NCBI RefSeq assembly: GCF_004359215.1
Contig: NC_090617.1
Coordinates: forward strand, 738,534-775,606
Source of the DNA: Bremia lactucae
Lineage: Eukaryota; Oomycota; Peronosporomycetes; Peronosporales; Peronosporaceae
Reading direction: 5' to 3'
DNA length: 37,073 bases
Each line of letters starts with the position of its first letter. Position 1 is the stretch's first letter. A program made the position numbers and the translations under genes. Below, in pieces: positions 1-11,259 of this stretch. Under the pieces are notes generated by a model. The model had not been told where the DNA came from and did no database searches. It was given only the letters and a program-made list of their open reading frames with translations.

Positions 1-1240
1 ATGGGCGATTGCATCAAGCTTTGCTTGATACCTTCAAACGAACGCTGACAATCAGCGTTCCATAACCATTTCTCGTCTTTTTTCAAGAGACGAGAGAGAT
101 GAACTGTCATCTCTGCATAATTGCGAGAGTACTTGTGCAAGTACGCCGCTAAACCAAGGAACTTTTTAAGTCCCTTGATATCGACTGGAACTGGCCAGTC
201 GGTGATTGCTTTGATTTTTTCGGGATCAGGGCGCACGCCGTGTTTATCGACGATGCACCAAAGAAGTGGTATTTCGCTTGCAGCGAATATACACTTCTTG
301 AGATTTGCATACAACTTATGCTTCCGCATAAGTGTAAGAACCTGATGAACGTGAGTTTTATGAACTTCCACGTCCGTCTTTCCATTCATGGATCGGCTAT
401 GGACGAATACATCGTCAAAAAAATTCGGTGCAAATTCTTGCGCTGGTCTCAACAGATTTGTTACACATCTGTTGAGTGTCGCAGGGGCGTTACTAAGCCC
501 CTGAGGCATCACTAACCATTCCCAGAGCATCCCACTGGGAGTGCTCACTACTGTTTCCGGGATGTCCCGTTCACGCATAAGGATATGATAGAACCCATCC
601 ATCAGATCCATAGACGAAAAGATCGTACTCTTAGACATACCATCTATGATTACGTCTTTTCTAGGTATCGGCGTTTGAGCCGGTACTGTTGCAGCATTCA
701 GTTTGTTGAATGCGTGCACTATCGGAGGCGCATACAGATCAAGAGTACAAGCGCCTACTCTCGAACCGTTATTAACCAAGACATTTAGTGTCTCGTTTTC
801 TGCCAGGGGTTTATCTACAGGCTGCCGAGGGATTAATCCTTCGGGATCTAGAAGTCTAGTAACTTTAACTGTTTGAGGAGACTTCTCCTTAAGTACGTGG
901 GGACCTCTTCCCTCAACGTCTTCCGAATGTGATTGCGCTATCACAGTCGGGTCCTCTACGGTCGACTCTCTACTCGACCTAGGATCATCGTGTTGCCCCT
1001 TTCGGACAACCGGCATATTCCTTGAATGTCGCTCGCTAGGCGTACATTCATGTCTCAATCCACTCGACTTATTCGAGTGGTGGACCTTCGGCGCTGCCTG
1101 TGCATTCGCACAGCCGCCGGCAGCTGACTCCACAGTGTGTTTTGTAATCACACTGTAATTTTGTGCAGTCGTACTAACGACCGTACCACAAGTGAGGCTT
1201 TCGTAACACATATACATGCTTGTGGACGCTCCAAACACTC
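1..1240 (-). pseudogene. Gypsy family A pol fragment: linker and reverse transcriptase
   Basis: On the minus strand an uninterrupted frame runs from about 1240 to the window edge. Its first part is a low-complexity linker (about 900-1200) of the kind found between protease and RT in oomycete Gypsy elements. From about 800 it reads as RT: a substrate-loop region with the residues SSMDLMDGFYHI, then MPQGLSNAPATFNR, then the catalytic box FFDDVFVHSRS near 400-430, where FFDD replaces the usual YxDD, then a KFLGLAAYLHKYSRNYA thumb motif near 100-170. A frameshift or stop near 1240 separates it from the protease, so it could only be translated as part of a damaged polyprotein. Confidence 0.85.
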
Positions 1241-1249
1241 ATCAGATTG

Positions 1250-1790
1250 CCATCTAATGAAGAAATGACAGGCATCTTCACGGATCAATGCTGTTAGCTG
1301 ATTTTTGGCTTATATTTTCTTAGCCAAGGTAAACCTAGGATGACATCAAATTTGTCATCCAAATTCAGTACAATGAATCATCATCGTACTGTAAATCTTT
1401 TAACGTGTAGTGAAGTCTCACTACGCGTTTCATCACTGTTATCGATGCGCTGTCGCTAGACGCACCGTCATCCTCGTTGGGGGGATGTCGCGCTCAGCAT
1501 ATTTGAGTCTACGACCCTCTAGCGACTGGCGACGAATAAAGTCATTCGACGCCTCGCAATCCATAGGGCTTAAAGTGACGAATGATTTGTCACTTTTAAC
1601 TTCAAGGTGATGAGGGATACCTCATCGCCAGATGCAGAGACACATAATGATTGTGTGTCTGGAGCAACTTTAGTCAAGAGATTTGCAAATTCTCTTGAGG
1701 TTGCTGGATCAGTGACCGTAAAAAAACGGTCCGCCTCGTTGTTCCGATTTCGCAACATTGTCGGACCCGTGACCGTTGCCATTTCGACAT
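1250..1790 (-). pseudogene. Degenerate Gypsy family A protease region
   Basis: Minus-strand remnants of the retropepsin region. A segment reading LNLDDKFDVILGLPWL is visible around 1319-1366; it matches the late protease motif (ILG-type flap/C-terminal element) of these elements. Two adjacent TGA stops sit a few codons before it, and the frame differs from that of the RT. A 70-residue stretch at 1570-1782 continues from the gag zinc-knuckle region. No intact catalytic DSG could be read. This is a decayed domain, not a working gene. Confidence 0.65.
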
Positions 1791-2767
1791 TCGGTCCATT
1801 AGTACGTTCAGTACCCCTCGGTACTGGGCGTGGGGCAGCACACTCATGAGCGTAGTGATCTAATTTTTGACAGCGATTTCATCTCTGCAATCGCTTATTG
1901 TTTGAAAAGCGAGGTTTCTCGCTTTCGATATAAGGGGGGTCCATAGGTCTTGACCTCCAAGCTCGTGTCGTCTTTAAGGACGATACGATGATGAACTAGC
2001 TTGAGCCCATCTCAAGCTAAAGTCCTCCTGTTCCGCAACGGATATTGCTTCTTCAAGCGTATCCAGTTCCAAGCGGACAGGTGGGTCTATATGGGACAAT
2101 CCGTAAGACCTTGCATGAATACCGTTATCAACGTGTGCTCATGGACTGGGTTGTTTGTGATACATTTCGCTAAGAGTCGTATATGCTGGGCATAAGCGTG
2201 AACCTCACGCTTGCCTTGCTTGCGTTTCAGAAGCTCTGATTGAGCTCTGAACTCAGCCCTAGGCGGTTCAAACGTCTGTTTGAGCCGGGCTTTAAAAGCC
2301 TCTAGCTACTAAAAGAAGTATATGGGTTCGCGCAACTTAAGACTTAGTGCCCAAGTTTTGACACGACCTACCAAATTTGACTGAGCAAATGCGACTTGCA
2401 TTTGCTCGTCGACGATGTGATGAGCCCTTATGGCATCGTCCAACTCGACACCATCGTAAGAGGGAGTCTTCTTCAGCTCCCCTATACTTAGAGATTTTAA
2501 TTTTTAAGGTTTCGGCTCTGCCCGTTGAGAGCCTCGCTGATTAAGCAAGGCTACCTTCTCCTTCGCCTCGTCAAGTTCATGTTGTATGAACTTGGCGATG
2601 GCTGAATGGAGGGCATCTCTGTCCAAACCGGACAGCAAGGCCAAGATGGCATCATTCCCGACGGTCAAACTCATTCGTTCGACCGCACTCCTTTCTATGT
2701 CACTCAGAAAGGAGTAGCTATCACGCAAAACGTGATGCGTATTTCCATTATAATCTAACATGTCCAT
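1790..2767 (-). pseudogene. Degenerate Gypsy family A gag
   Basis: The minus-strand gag starts at ATG 2767; the first 87 codons are open to 2504 and include SDIERSAVERMS and an amphipathic HELDEAKEKVALLNQ segment. After a frameshift the capsid-like core is readable from about 2500 to 1990, with motifs such as YDGVELDDAI and KQGKREVHAYAQHIR, but broken by TAG TAG near 2305 and further stops. Near 1850-1880 the zinc knuckle reads NRCQKLDHYAHEC, with a TGA exactly where the first cysteine codon should be. It is a pseudogene of an element nucleocapsid protein. Confidence 0.8.
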
Positions 2768-2800
2768 GTTAGATGGTGGAACTGTTGGTCCTTGGACGGA

Positions 2801-2817
2801 CTCAAAGTGCTACCAGG
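2801..2817 (-). other. Putative primer-binding site region, Gypsy family A copy 1
   Basis: Immediately inside the LTR end the minus strand reads CCTGGTAGCACTTTGAG. The same sequence, with one inserted base, follows the LTR of the second copy (about 9922-9938). Conservation right after the LTR is what a tRNA primer site would show, but I cannot name the tRNA. Confidence 0.45.
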
Positions 2818-3256
2818 AGTAACGGGGCACTACTGACTTGTACTGCTTCATTACAAGTCCACCTCGCACTGCCTCAGTGCGAGCGGTGCTTACGTCACTT
2901 CACGTACACTAGTACGTGCAGAGGAAGACTCTCTTTGAATCACTTGCTTTAAAGAGGGTTAAAAGAAAACTGTATTTGATACAATAAAGTTCTTCTTGTC
3001 TATCTACTTAGTACCAACTTATTTATAAACTAATACAAAACATGTAATAAAGTCTTATCTGTCTTTCTCTTTGCGCGCGTCCAGCACTGACTGGATCGCG
3101 GAGAAAGTCGATATAATGGTCTATATCTACCAATGCATAAGCTTTTAGAATATTACCATGTAAAGTAATATTCTCCAAATATTATCAACCTTTTAGATAA
3201 TATATTAATTTACAACCTTTAATTTTTAATTTCATGTAACGATACACCCCGTTACA
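2818..3256 (-). repeat. 5' LTR of Gypsy family A copy 1
   Basis: About 439 bp. On the minus strand it begins TGTAACGGGGTGTATCG and ends CCCCGTTACT, so the ends form an inverted repeat TGTAACGGGG/CCCCGTTACA with one terminal change. The same termini bound the LTR at 9939-10390. The minus-strand gag starts 51 bp downstream of it. Confidence 0.8.
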
Positions 3257-3633
3257 TATAAGGTAGATAATATCGGAGAAAATTACTTTACGTAGTAATA
3301 TTCGGAAAGCTTATCCATTGTAGATATAGGTCATTATATTTACTTTCTCCGCGGTCCAGTCAGCGCTGGACGCGCGCAATGAGAGAGGCAGATAAGACTT
3401 CACTGCATGTTTTTTATTAGTTTATAATTAAGTTAGTATGAAATAGATAGAAACAGAAGAGCTTAATTATATTAACGCAGTTTTCTTTTAACCCTCTTTA
3501 AAGCAAGTGTTTCAAAGAGAGTCTTCCTCTGCACGTACTAGTGTACGTGAAGTGACGTGAGCCACCACTCGCACTGAAGCAGAGCGAAGTGGACTTGTAC
3601 TGGAGCAGTTCAAGTCGGCAGTGCCCCGTTACA
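3257..3633 (+). repeat. Truncated Gypsy family A LTR in opposite orientation
   Basis: About 377 bp that read as a diverged reverse complement of the neighbouring LTR: for example GTCTTCCTCTGCACGTACTA here matches the inverse of 2911-2930. It ends in CCCCGTTACA, the intact LTR 3' terminus, but lacks the TGTAACGGGG start. The result is a quasi-palindrome of two roughly 370-bp arms meeting near 3256. The simplest reading is that the minus-strand element inserted into an older plus-strand LTR of its own family. Confidence 0.75.
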
Positions 3634-3896
3634 GAAATAGCACGAAGTATGCTGCACTATAAGAACGTAGCAACATAATTGTGGGTAGAAGCGATTATAT
3701 TCAATGCTTTAATAATTTCTCTAAACAACCGCTTTCCAAATACCTTAAAACCACACTGTGAAATAAGGACCACATAAAAATATTTTATGGTTTTACTTCT
3801 TGACAATTAGCGTGAATCCCATTACTGAACCAGAACCTTATTAAATCTCCCCTCCTTTCAATTGGTTGATATAAAGGCTCACAACCCCCCTCATAT

Positions 3897-3914
3897 CTTC
3901 ATTATCCAAATTGC
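3897..3914 (+). promoter_or_regulatory. Oomycete-type initiator/flanking element of the glutathione reductase gene
   Basis: CTTCATTATCCAAATTGC lies directly upstream of the start codon. It resembles the oomycete core promoter (an Inr around TCAnTYY followed by a flanking CAAATTGC-like element). A transcript starting here would have a 5' UTR of only about 15-20 nt, which is normal for oomycetes. Confidence 0.5.
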
Positions 3915-3918
3915 AGCC

Positions 3919-5400
3919 ATGAACTCAAAGATGATCTATGACTACATGGTGATTGGCGGTGGCAGTGGTGGAATGGCTTCGGCTCGGCGCGCGGCCTCGT
4001 TTGGAGCAAAGGTTCTTATAGTAGAGCGCGGTCGCGAATTCAATGGCATGGGTCTAGGGGGCACTTGCGTTAACTTTGGCTGCGTGCCCAAGAAGGTCAT
4101 GTTTAACTTGGCCGCCCACGTGGAGCATCTGAACCGGAACAAGGACTACAGTATTAACACGGCGACTAAAGAATTTGCCTTCGGAGATTTCGATTGGGCC
4201 AACATGAAAACCAAGCGCGACGCGTACATCAAGCGTCTCAATGGCATTTACGCGCGTAATCTCGGCAACGCCAAGGTGGACCACGTCCAGGGCATCGCGA
4301 AGCTTGTTGCCAAGGACAAGATTGAAGTGGCAGGTCACGTATACACTGGTAAACACGTGCTTGTGGCCCCTGGTGGCATTCCCAATGTATCCGATCTGCC
4401 TGGTAAAGAGCACGTCATTGACAGTGATGATTTTTTTAAACTTGAGCACCAGCCCCAAAATGTAGCTGTGGTAGGCGCTGGCTACATTGCTGTCGAGTTA
4501 GCTGGTATCTTTAACGTGCTCAAGAGTAACACGACGCTATTCTGCCGTTATGACCAAGTACTGCGTAAATTCGACCCTATTGTGCGCGACCTCGTCAACA
4601 CTGAGATGGAGAAAGCAGGCGTGACATTCGTGCGTCAGATGCGCGTTGTTCGTGTCGAAAAGCAAGAAAACGGTCAGCTCACGCTTGTCGTCACAATCAA
4701 CGGAGAAGAAGCGCGTTTCTCGGGCTTTGATGCGATCTTATACGCGGTCGGCCGCATTCCCCGCACTCAGGACCTTGGGCTCGAACAGATTGGCGTTAAA
4801 CTCTCTGAAGGTGGGTTTATTGAAGTGGATGCCCAAGAAAACACATCTGTGCCTGGCGTGTACGCAATTGGTGACGCGACTGTGACAGGGTGGGAATTGA
4901 CGCCTGTAGCCATTGCGGCCGGTCGTCGTCTAGCGGACCGGCTCTTTGGCGGCGAAAAAGACGCGTGTTTGAACTATCATCAGATCCCGACGGTTATTTT
5001 TAGCCACCCTCCAATTGGTACGATTGGTTACACAGAGCCTGAAGCCATTGCGAAATACGGCCAAGAGAATGTCAAGGTCTACACGAGTACATTTGTGAAT
5101 TTGGTGCATTCAATGGCCGATCCGGAACGCAAAGGAAAAACAGCGATGAAGTTGGTGACTGTGGGCGAGCGAGAGACTGTCGTGGGTGTCCACGTGGCTG
5201 GCGAAGGCGCGGACGAGATGATGCAAGGCTTTGGCGTGGCCGTCAAGATGAACGCTACGAAAGCCGACTTTGACAATATCGTTGCGATCCACCCGACGGC
5301 GGCGGAGGAGCTTGTGACCATGGCACCATGGGGTATGATCAAGGACAAGATTGTCGTGGCACCGGAGCCAGCTCGACCCGCGCCGATGGAGAAGAAGTAA
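3919..5400 (+). CDS. Glutathione reductase (NADPH)
   Basis: Reduces glutathione disulfide with NADPH and FAD. The frame is open from a TTG at 3862, but the ATG at 3919 has a good context (GCAGCCATGA) and lies just behind the initiator, giving 494 residues, the usual size. Visible motifs are the FAD-binding GGGSGG (residues 13-18), the redox-active disulfide in [13 protein letters not shown] (Cys50, Cys55), the NADPH-binding [13 protein letters not shown], an arginine-bearing [10 protein letters not shown] segment typical of NADPH rather than NADH use, a second FAD motif YAIGDAT, and the C-terminal [11 protein letters not shown] with the catalytic His-Glu pair. There are no introns and no obvious organelle-targeting peptide or peroxisomal tail, so it is probably cytosolic. 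It sits 285 bp from a retroelement LTR but looks intact. Confidence 0.96.
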   Translation: MNSKMIYDYMVIGGGSGGMASARRAASFGAKVLIVERGREFNGMGLGGTCVNFGCVPKKVMFNLAAHVEHLNRNKDYSINTATKEFAFGDFDWANMKTKRDAYIKRLNGIYARNLGNAKVDHVQGIAKLVAKDKIEVAGHVYTGKHVLVAPGGIPNVSDLPGKEHVIDSDDFFKLEHQPQNVAVVGAGYIAVELAGIFNVLKSNTTLFCRYDQVLRKFDPIVRDLVNTEMEKAGVTFVRQMRVVRVEKQENGQLTLVVTINGEEARFSGFDAILYAVGRIPRTQDLGLEQIGVKLSEGGFIEVDAQENTSVPGVYAIGDATVTGWELTPVAIAAGRRLADRLFGGEKDACLNYHQIPTVIFSHPPIGTIGYTEPEAIAKYGQENVKVYTSTFVNLVHSMADPERKGKTAMKLVTVGERETVVGVHVAGEGADEMMQGFGVAVKMNATKADFDNIVAIHPTAAEELVTMAPWGMIKDKIVVAPEPARPAPMEKK

Positions 5401-5828
5401 CCGCGTGCACTTAGGTGGTTACGTTTTGCATCACGAAGCAATTGCTGACGTAATCCTCTCCAGAAATGAATGCAGTCTACTTATACATAGAAAGACACCG
5501 TCGCGAGTAGCAATGTTCTAATAGAGGAGTATATTCTTATAGAGCAGTATAGCCGGGTCATTTTTGGATTACCATGGCTCAGAAGGTTTCTCTCGAGAAT
5601 GCATTCTAAGAATTGAGCATTGCCGTTTGGTATACGGCTTGAGTTTTAATCAGCGATCGTGGTCAATTCGTAATAAAGCCACTGTTAAAGTGGGATGGAT
5701 CCTTTAGCTTCTTAATTGATAGAGCTTGCTGCACTTTATGACTATGCGAGCTCAAAATTGTAAAATACCTTTCACACCCACTGCTTTTATTTTTTATAAT
5801 TATCAATATAATTGAAAGCTCGTTCGGC
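5401..5828. other. Intergenic spacer between convergent genes
   Basis: This lies between the stop codons of the glutathione reductase gene and the UBR ligase gene. I see only short, low-quality open frames and AT-rich stretches suitable for two 3' UTRs. I recognise no RNA gene or repeat. Confidence 0.6.
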
Positions 5829-8800
5829 TCAGTAATAGTTATTTCGAATGTACTGGTCTGAGGTTCGTCGATTTCGTGCGACCTCATTAGCGAGCTGATG
5901 GGATGCGTAGAGCACTTGTAGCGCTTTCATACGCTTCGCACTCAGATGCAAGGGCCGACCACGGCGCACGTTTATATCTTCTTCACCAAACATGTCAAGA
6001 TACGGCGAACCAAAGTAAGAGCTTCTCGGGCCAAAAATTAATAGGACTGACGACGACCGCATGAGAAAAAACAATCCAACGCCAGCGCCACATGTACTGG
6101 CATGATAAGTGCACGCGCCCATACCGTCACTGCGCCGACGACAACACTCTGTACCAGCACAAAGGATCTCTTCACACACGAGGCAAATCGCTGGATTCTC
6201 CACAGTATTCCAGGTTTGCTTGCACTTACTTTTCCCCAACACCTCGGAATGAAGATCAGTGTACGCCGACGGTAGCTTTACAAGCCGTATATTAGCAAAA
6301 TGAAACAATCGTTTGCCCTGTTGTGTATCGGGCTCCAGGCGAAACGGGAGCTTTGGTATTTTTCGTAGATTACTGCGTGCAATGAGGGCTTCTCGCGCTG
6401 CCCAATCACCTTGTTGACCCTCCTTGGAAACGAACTTTTCAAGCTCGATACGAAGGTGATCGGCGTGGCCACGCTGCTGGTAGCGGAATTGAAGTTCTTT
6501 TGACACAGCAGCACTTGAAGGGCGAGTACGAAGCTCACGAGCAGCTCGTAAGAGATAGTCGACAAGGTTTTCATCCGCTATCAACTGAACGATTCGTGGG
6601 ATTCCCAATTGCTGACACATACCGTGATAGCTTGTGCTAAGCCGCAACGAGCCGACAAAATTGGCACTCCATGACGCATCTGGGTCTTGTTCGCCTCGAA
6701 AGAATGCACGGCAAAGAAGAGTCACTTGCCGCATGAATGCCAGGCACGACGATTTAAATAGCAATTCAAGCTGCCGTCCCTGTGGTGCTGGCCGTCGACC
6801 GATCGGCATGTCACTTTGATCGACACAAGCCACGCCAGCTTCGTGAGCTAAGCGTGCCATCAGTGTTTCAAGTCCACGCTGCATCTCTTCTATTTGCTCA
6901 GGAGAGCCTCCATCTCCTGAGTTCGCACAATGTTTTTTTGCATCTTCCTCATGGCAATCGTCGTCATCTTCCGCTTCCATGCGAGCCAACTGGATAAGCA
7001 CTTGAGCCATGTAAAGGACGCAGAGAGATCGAATAGTAAGCATGATATCTGCTTTAGTCGTCAGCATGCTACAACAGATAGCGACACAAAGGTACAATAA
7101 ATCCTGGCTTAGAATTGGTAAACCGAGTTCAAGCGGTGGTCCTTGGGACAATGTCTCTAACCACTGCTCGGCTGATAAAGCAAGTCGAAGATTCTGCGCT
7201 ATTGGAAAGCACAAACTTTGGTAAAAGCCCCAATGGCGATTTGAAAAGAGCAACGGCATGTGGCGTAGCGCGCGTAGCAAAATGTTAAGCTTGCTGTCGT
7301 CTTGGGGTGCGAAATGGTCCAGCTGGGGGTCAAGTGCTTCTGGCAATGACACAGCAACACGCGTTGCTAAGCACGGCACCATAGGATTCAAAATGTTCGT
7401 AATTCTCAACGACGAAAAGGAAGAGGCTGCCGTGACAGAACCTGTACGTCCCGGAGGTCGGGCCGGACTATTCGCTCGCCAGCTAGCTGCTTTATTTCCA
7501 TTCTTCGATGATGTCGCATGTGCTTTTAGCGAACACACAGCAGACGAAATGCTACTCAATTGAGTGCTTGTAATTGTCGAGGCTACTGATGTCCAGATCA
7601 AATGCGATAATTGTGCTCCGGTCGAAAAAAAACCTTTTTTGAGAGCACTCATTGCACTTGTAGGATGAGCCATCTCTGGTTGAAAGCGTACCATTGATTC
7701 AAGAAATCCAACAGCAAATTGATTCATAGCACGAACGTCATCTTGTTGCTGCAAGTAAGTACGTCGGTCCTCATTTTTGTTATTATGTTTCTTATTGTCA
7801 TTCTGCGGAGCAAACGCTTCTAATCGACTCGGCAGTCCACGTGACAACCACGATAATATACTCGAGGTGTCTTGCTTTAACTGAAAAACTTGTTCCATGG
7901 CGTCTCGGTCTCGTTGCTGATCTGCCAACGTAAGCGGCGGACAGATTGGTAGCCACGGAATAAGCATTGAACTAAGCGTCTGACACAACGGGCATAGAAA
8001 CTCACCAAAATTGGCATCAAATGCTATGTTCGTCTGACTATGATCAAGATTAAATCGCGACTGAGCCCGCACCGACTCAAAGTACTTTTGCCAACAATGC
8101 AAGTGGACAGCATGGCCACAGAGCGACAAATGAATAGGCGGAGGGAAACATATGGCTCCGATGGCAGACGCTTCTTCGTCAGTGACATTAGTCTCCACGT
8201 CGTCAGCAACAGTTTTGAGCGCGTGCGAGCTGACTCGACTCATTTGCGCATGGCCAATATACATAATTGGCTCAATCTTCTCCTTCTGCGAGCAGATGAT
8301 GCAGTCTGGTGGCGGAGGAGGTCGATAGATTATTGTAGTTTCTGAAATTTCATTGTATGTGATCAACCCATAATCGCCATTAATTTTCGATCCATCCAAG
8401 TCAATTGCTTCGTCCTCCTTGGCATCCATCTCAGCAAAGGCACTTGATTGAGCGAAAGCATTTTGGCGTGCCATCATTGCCGCAATAGCACGTTGTTGGT
8501 GATGCTTTTTGAGTTCATTTTTCGACATTCCATTCTTTGCCGATTGGTCTTCGTGTTTAATGATACCGCTCCAAACGCGAAGCTCAACGTACGCATGAAT
8601 CGTACTGTCCATCTCTGCCAACTCTTTTAAAACCCAATAAATGGCAGCGATCGTCGATTTTGATGCATCAAAGTCATGCTTTACCATATCCCTCGCCATC
8701 GCCACAAGCAAGGCTACGATACTTGAATCTTTAACGTCGCTTGTGTCGCCTTGATCGCTATCACTACATATTTGAGCATTTGTCTCATCACTTGATGTAG

Positions 8801-9564
8801 CTTGCCTTTTTACACGTTTTTTTCCACGAGACTTTGTATCCGAATCTTCGTATGCCTCCGGGCCACTACGCAGTAAGGCAAGTGTCTGGCGCCTTTTGCT
8901 CTCAGAACACACAATCTCATTTTCTTGCGGCAAAATAAATTCGCTGGCTCTTTGCTTAAGCACAAGCACAGCCACATTAATCAAGTGAATTGAACGTTGC
9001 AGCACCATAGCATTCGTCCTCTTTGCTCCAGAAATACACCTATAACATTCGCTATGGCCACTGATTTGACAACGTGCATCTTCCAACACGAGCCGCAAGA
9101 TATTGAGCAAACCTTTGTCCAGCACGAGAAATCGCACTGGGCCAAGAGACAAGTGAGGTGGTGGAATTTGTGTCACTATCGGGATCGGTGGATCCTCTAC
9201 TTTCCACGTCTTGAATAAGGCTTCTTGTCGAGCAAACTGCGCCTTCTCGTGACCTGACCGACTAAGGTGATAATAAGATGGATCATATTCCTTATAGAAG
9301 GCTTTTCTTATAATGTACTGGGTAGGCTCATCTTCCATACTTTCATCAGCATCCTTGCCGAGCGAAGCCATCGTAACAGATCGCTTAACCTGTTCATCAG
9401 CAACTTCCTCAAGAATTCGCTCAAGCCGCGAAAGGTGCTGCCTTTCTTGACGAGCCACAATGCCATTAGAAGGTGTCGACACGACAAATGCAGTCTGATC
9501 AAGTAGTTCGGACAGTCGGCAAGGGTGCTGGCAAAGCCGATGAATAACCTCACGACGGAGGATC
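5829..9564 (-). CDS. UBR-type E3 ubiquitin ligase (N-recognin), 5' end missing
   Basis: Minus-strand frame of 1244 residues ending at TGA 5829-5831. It stays open past a GTG at 9482 up to the undetermined base at 9565, reading LRREVIHRLCQHP just inside the gap, so the true start lies outside and the GTG is not the start. Numbering from that GTG, a winged-helix-like region with YYHLSRSGHEKAQ (about 70-82) precedes a RING-H2 finger: Cys394 and Cys397, Cys455, His457, Cys463, then Cys497 and Cys500. The last 120 residues match the UBR1/PRT6 C-terminal domain, with CLVCEEILCAGTECC and HASTCGAGVGLFFL. In this family the lost N-terminal half carries the UBR box and ClpS-like domain that bind N-degrons. 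The call as UBR1/UBR2-like is firm for the C-terminal half only; without the N-terminus, degron binding cannot be assessed. Confidence 0.88.
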
Positions 9565-9565
9565 N
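9565..9565. other. Undetermined base, probable collapsed assembly join
   Basis: This is the only N in the window. On its left the UBR ligase frame is cut in mid-domain; on its right begins unrelated Gypsy gag sequence. It probably stands for a gap of unknown size or a scaffold join. Confidence 0.7.
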
Positions 9566-9888
9566 AGAGTTTCGGGACGACGCGTTTGCGTCATCCCAGG
9601 TACAGGGGTCTGTACCTGTTGTAATCTCAACAGTTCCGCCTGTTGAGAGCCTTGCTGATTCAGCAAGGCTACTTTTTCCTTCATCTCGTCAAGTTCATGT
9701 TGTATGAACTTGGCGACGGTTGAATGGAGGGCATCTCTGTCTAAGTTGGACAGTAATGCCAGGATTGCATCGTTTCCTACGGTCGAACTCATTCGTTCAA
9801 CCGCACTCCTTTCTATATCACTTAGAAAGGAGTAGCTTTCAGGGGAAACGTGATGCGTATTCCCACTATCATCTAACAAAATGTCCAT
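9566..9888 (-). pseudogene. Gag N-terminal fragment, Gypsy family A copy 2
   Basis: ATG at 9888 opens about 107 codons up to the undetermined base. The protein contains SDIERSAVERMSSTVGNDA and HELDEMKEKVALLNQQGSQ, nearly identical to the gag start at 2504-2767. It then continues into a Q-rich tail with PVPGMTQTRRPET that the other copy has lost. There is no stop before the gap. It is truncated, so it is called a fragment rather than a gene. Confidence 0.8.
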
Positions 9889-9938
9889 GTTAGATGTGGG
9901 ACATGTGGTCCTTGGACGGACTACAAAGTGCTACCAGG

Positions 9939-10390
9939 TGTAGCGGGGCACTACGACTTGTACTGTTTCAGTACAAGTTCACTTCACACTGCTTCAGTTG
10001 TGAGTGGTGCTTACGTTAGGTGACGTACACTGTACGTACAGTGGAAGACTTCTCTTAAGACAACTACACTTAAGAGGGTAAAATAAAAACTGTATTAAAT
10101 ATAATTAATTGTCTCTTGTTCTATCTTTGTAAATGCTAACTTAATTATAATCTAATACTAAACATGTAATTGAATTCTTATCTCTATCTCATCTGTAACT
10201 CTCTTTGATTACTCCTACAGCTGAGTAGTCTGCGGAATAAGTAGATATAATGGCCTATTCCTATTTATGGATACGAGTTCTGAATATTACTATATAAAGT
10301 AAAATCTTCCAAATAATATCTACCTTTTAGATATTATATTAATTAACAACCTTTGAGTGTTAATTTCATGTTACGATACACCCCGTTTCA
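9939..10390 (-). repeat. 5' LTR of Gypsy family A copy 2
   Basis: About 452 bp. The minus strand starts TGAAACGGGGTGTATCG and ends CCCCGCTACA, so the termini match those of the LTR at 2818-3256 with single changes. It is followed by the conserved CCTGGTAGCACTTTG leader. Confidence 0.82.
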
Positions 10391-11259
10391 ATATCGACAT
10401 GACTATATTATTGCGACTATTGTCTTTAGGCTACAGCTGGAATAGAATAGTCCAATTTTTATTTAATTCGATAAGCGACCAATCCTTACCGCAACTATGA
10501 CTTCGACAGCAGAAAGTAGTCTCCTTGTTATCATAGAACAGAATAAATTTACTATAATGTCACGACGTTTGTAAACAAGTAGTCAAAATCTACTACGGAC
10601 CATTTCAAAGAATTGCCTGACGATAATTTGTGATTGTTACGATCTTGCAAAGTCGCACATTAAATCTCGGGTATTAATAGCAATTGATGAGCTTGGCAAG
10701 TTTACGTTCCATTTTTAGCCAAAAAATCAGGTAATACTAAAGCTAAGAGATTTGGCTTGCAAAACAAATCCTTCTGTTTTTGACTCATTATTGTTCTCAG
10801 GCCCTTGACCAAATGATACAAAACTTTAAGAGAGGGATCGAAGTAAAAACATGACTTTCTTTTCACATAAATACGCTGTGGCAGTAATTTAGACGTCAAC
10901 TTTCCAGGTTCGGTGTTTATGTAACCTTGCGCCGGACTGATTCCTCACTAATCTTTGTTTGAAAAAATACACATAGAATTTGAGTAGATGCGTCCGCATA
11001 AATTTCATAATTGTGCAAATATCTGGTCCTGCCAGACGACCCCATCTAATCAGAGGAAGCCGGAGGAAATCCAACCCTTTATAGAAGAGCCCACAGCCAG
11101 CTAATTTCCAAGATCAGGTACAAGCCGGGAAGAGTCAGATCCATGATGGGCACATTCATCCAGACTGCACACTTTCAATCTTTCTTACAAGGACTTGCTG
11201 GTACTCCGCTTCTTCGTCGGACGGTGCAACTACCGGATCGAGCCTTTTAGCGCGTAGAA
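10391..11259. other. Intergenic region upstream of the effector candidate
   Basis: AT-rich, about 870 bp. Short minus-strand frames at 10702-10899 and 10889-11074 show no recognisable domain. In particular they do not look like the missing N-terminal half of the UBR ligase. The last 100 bp should hold the promoter of the secreted protein gene, but I could not pick a convincing initiator. Confidence 0.5.

Larger units (their letters stand above)
1..3256 (-). mobile_element. Ty3/Gypsy retrotransposon, family A copy 1 (left-truncated by window)
   Basis: A minus-strand LTR retrotransposon read from its 5' LTR (2818-3256) through leader, gag, protease and reverse transcriptase before leaving the window at base 1. 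The order gag-protease-RT and the RT motifs identify Ty3/Gypsy. Gag and protease carry in-frame stops and frameshifts, while the RT frame stays open to the window edge. The leader and gag start are closely related to a second copy at 9566-10390. The 3' half (RNase H, integrase, 3' LTR) is not in the window. Confidence 0.9.
9566..10390 (-). mobile_element. 5' end of Gypsy family A copy 2
   Basis: Minus-strand element fragment consisting of LTR (9939-10390), leader and primer-site region (9889-9938) and the first part of gag (to 9566). Everything after gag codon 108 is missing at the N. It is clearly the same family as the element at 1-3256, and its gag start is better preserved. Confidence 0.88.

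Noticed and set aside
3862..3918. Earlier start (TTG) for glutathione reductase
   Set aside because: Non-ATG, and it would lie upstream of the initiator; the ATG at 3919 has a good context and gives the family's usual length.
4054..4458. Antisense ORF of 134 codons within glutathione reductase
   Set aside because: A shadow of the real gene; no motif of its own.
9480..9482. GTG as the start of the UBR ligase
   Set aside because: The frame remains open and family-like upstream to the undetermined base, so the gene is truncated rather than starting there.
10702..11074. The missing 5' half of the UBR ligase
   Set aside because: The minus-strand frames here lack the cysteine- and histidine-rich pattern of a UBR box.
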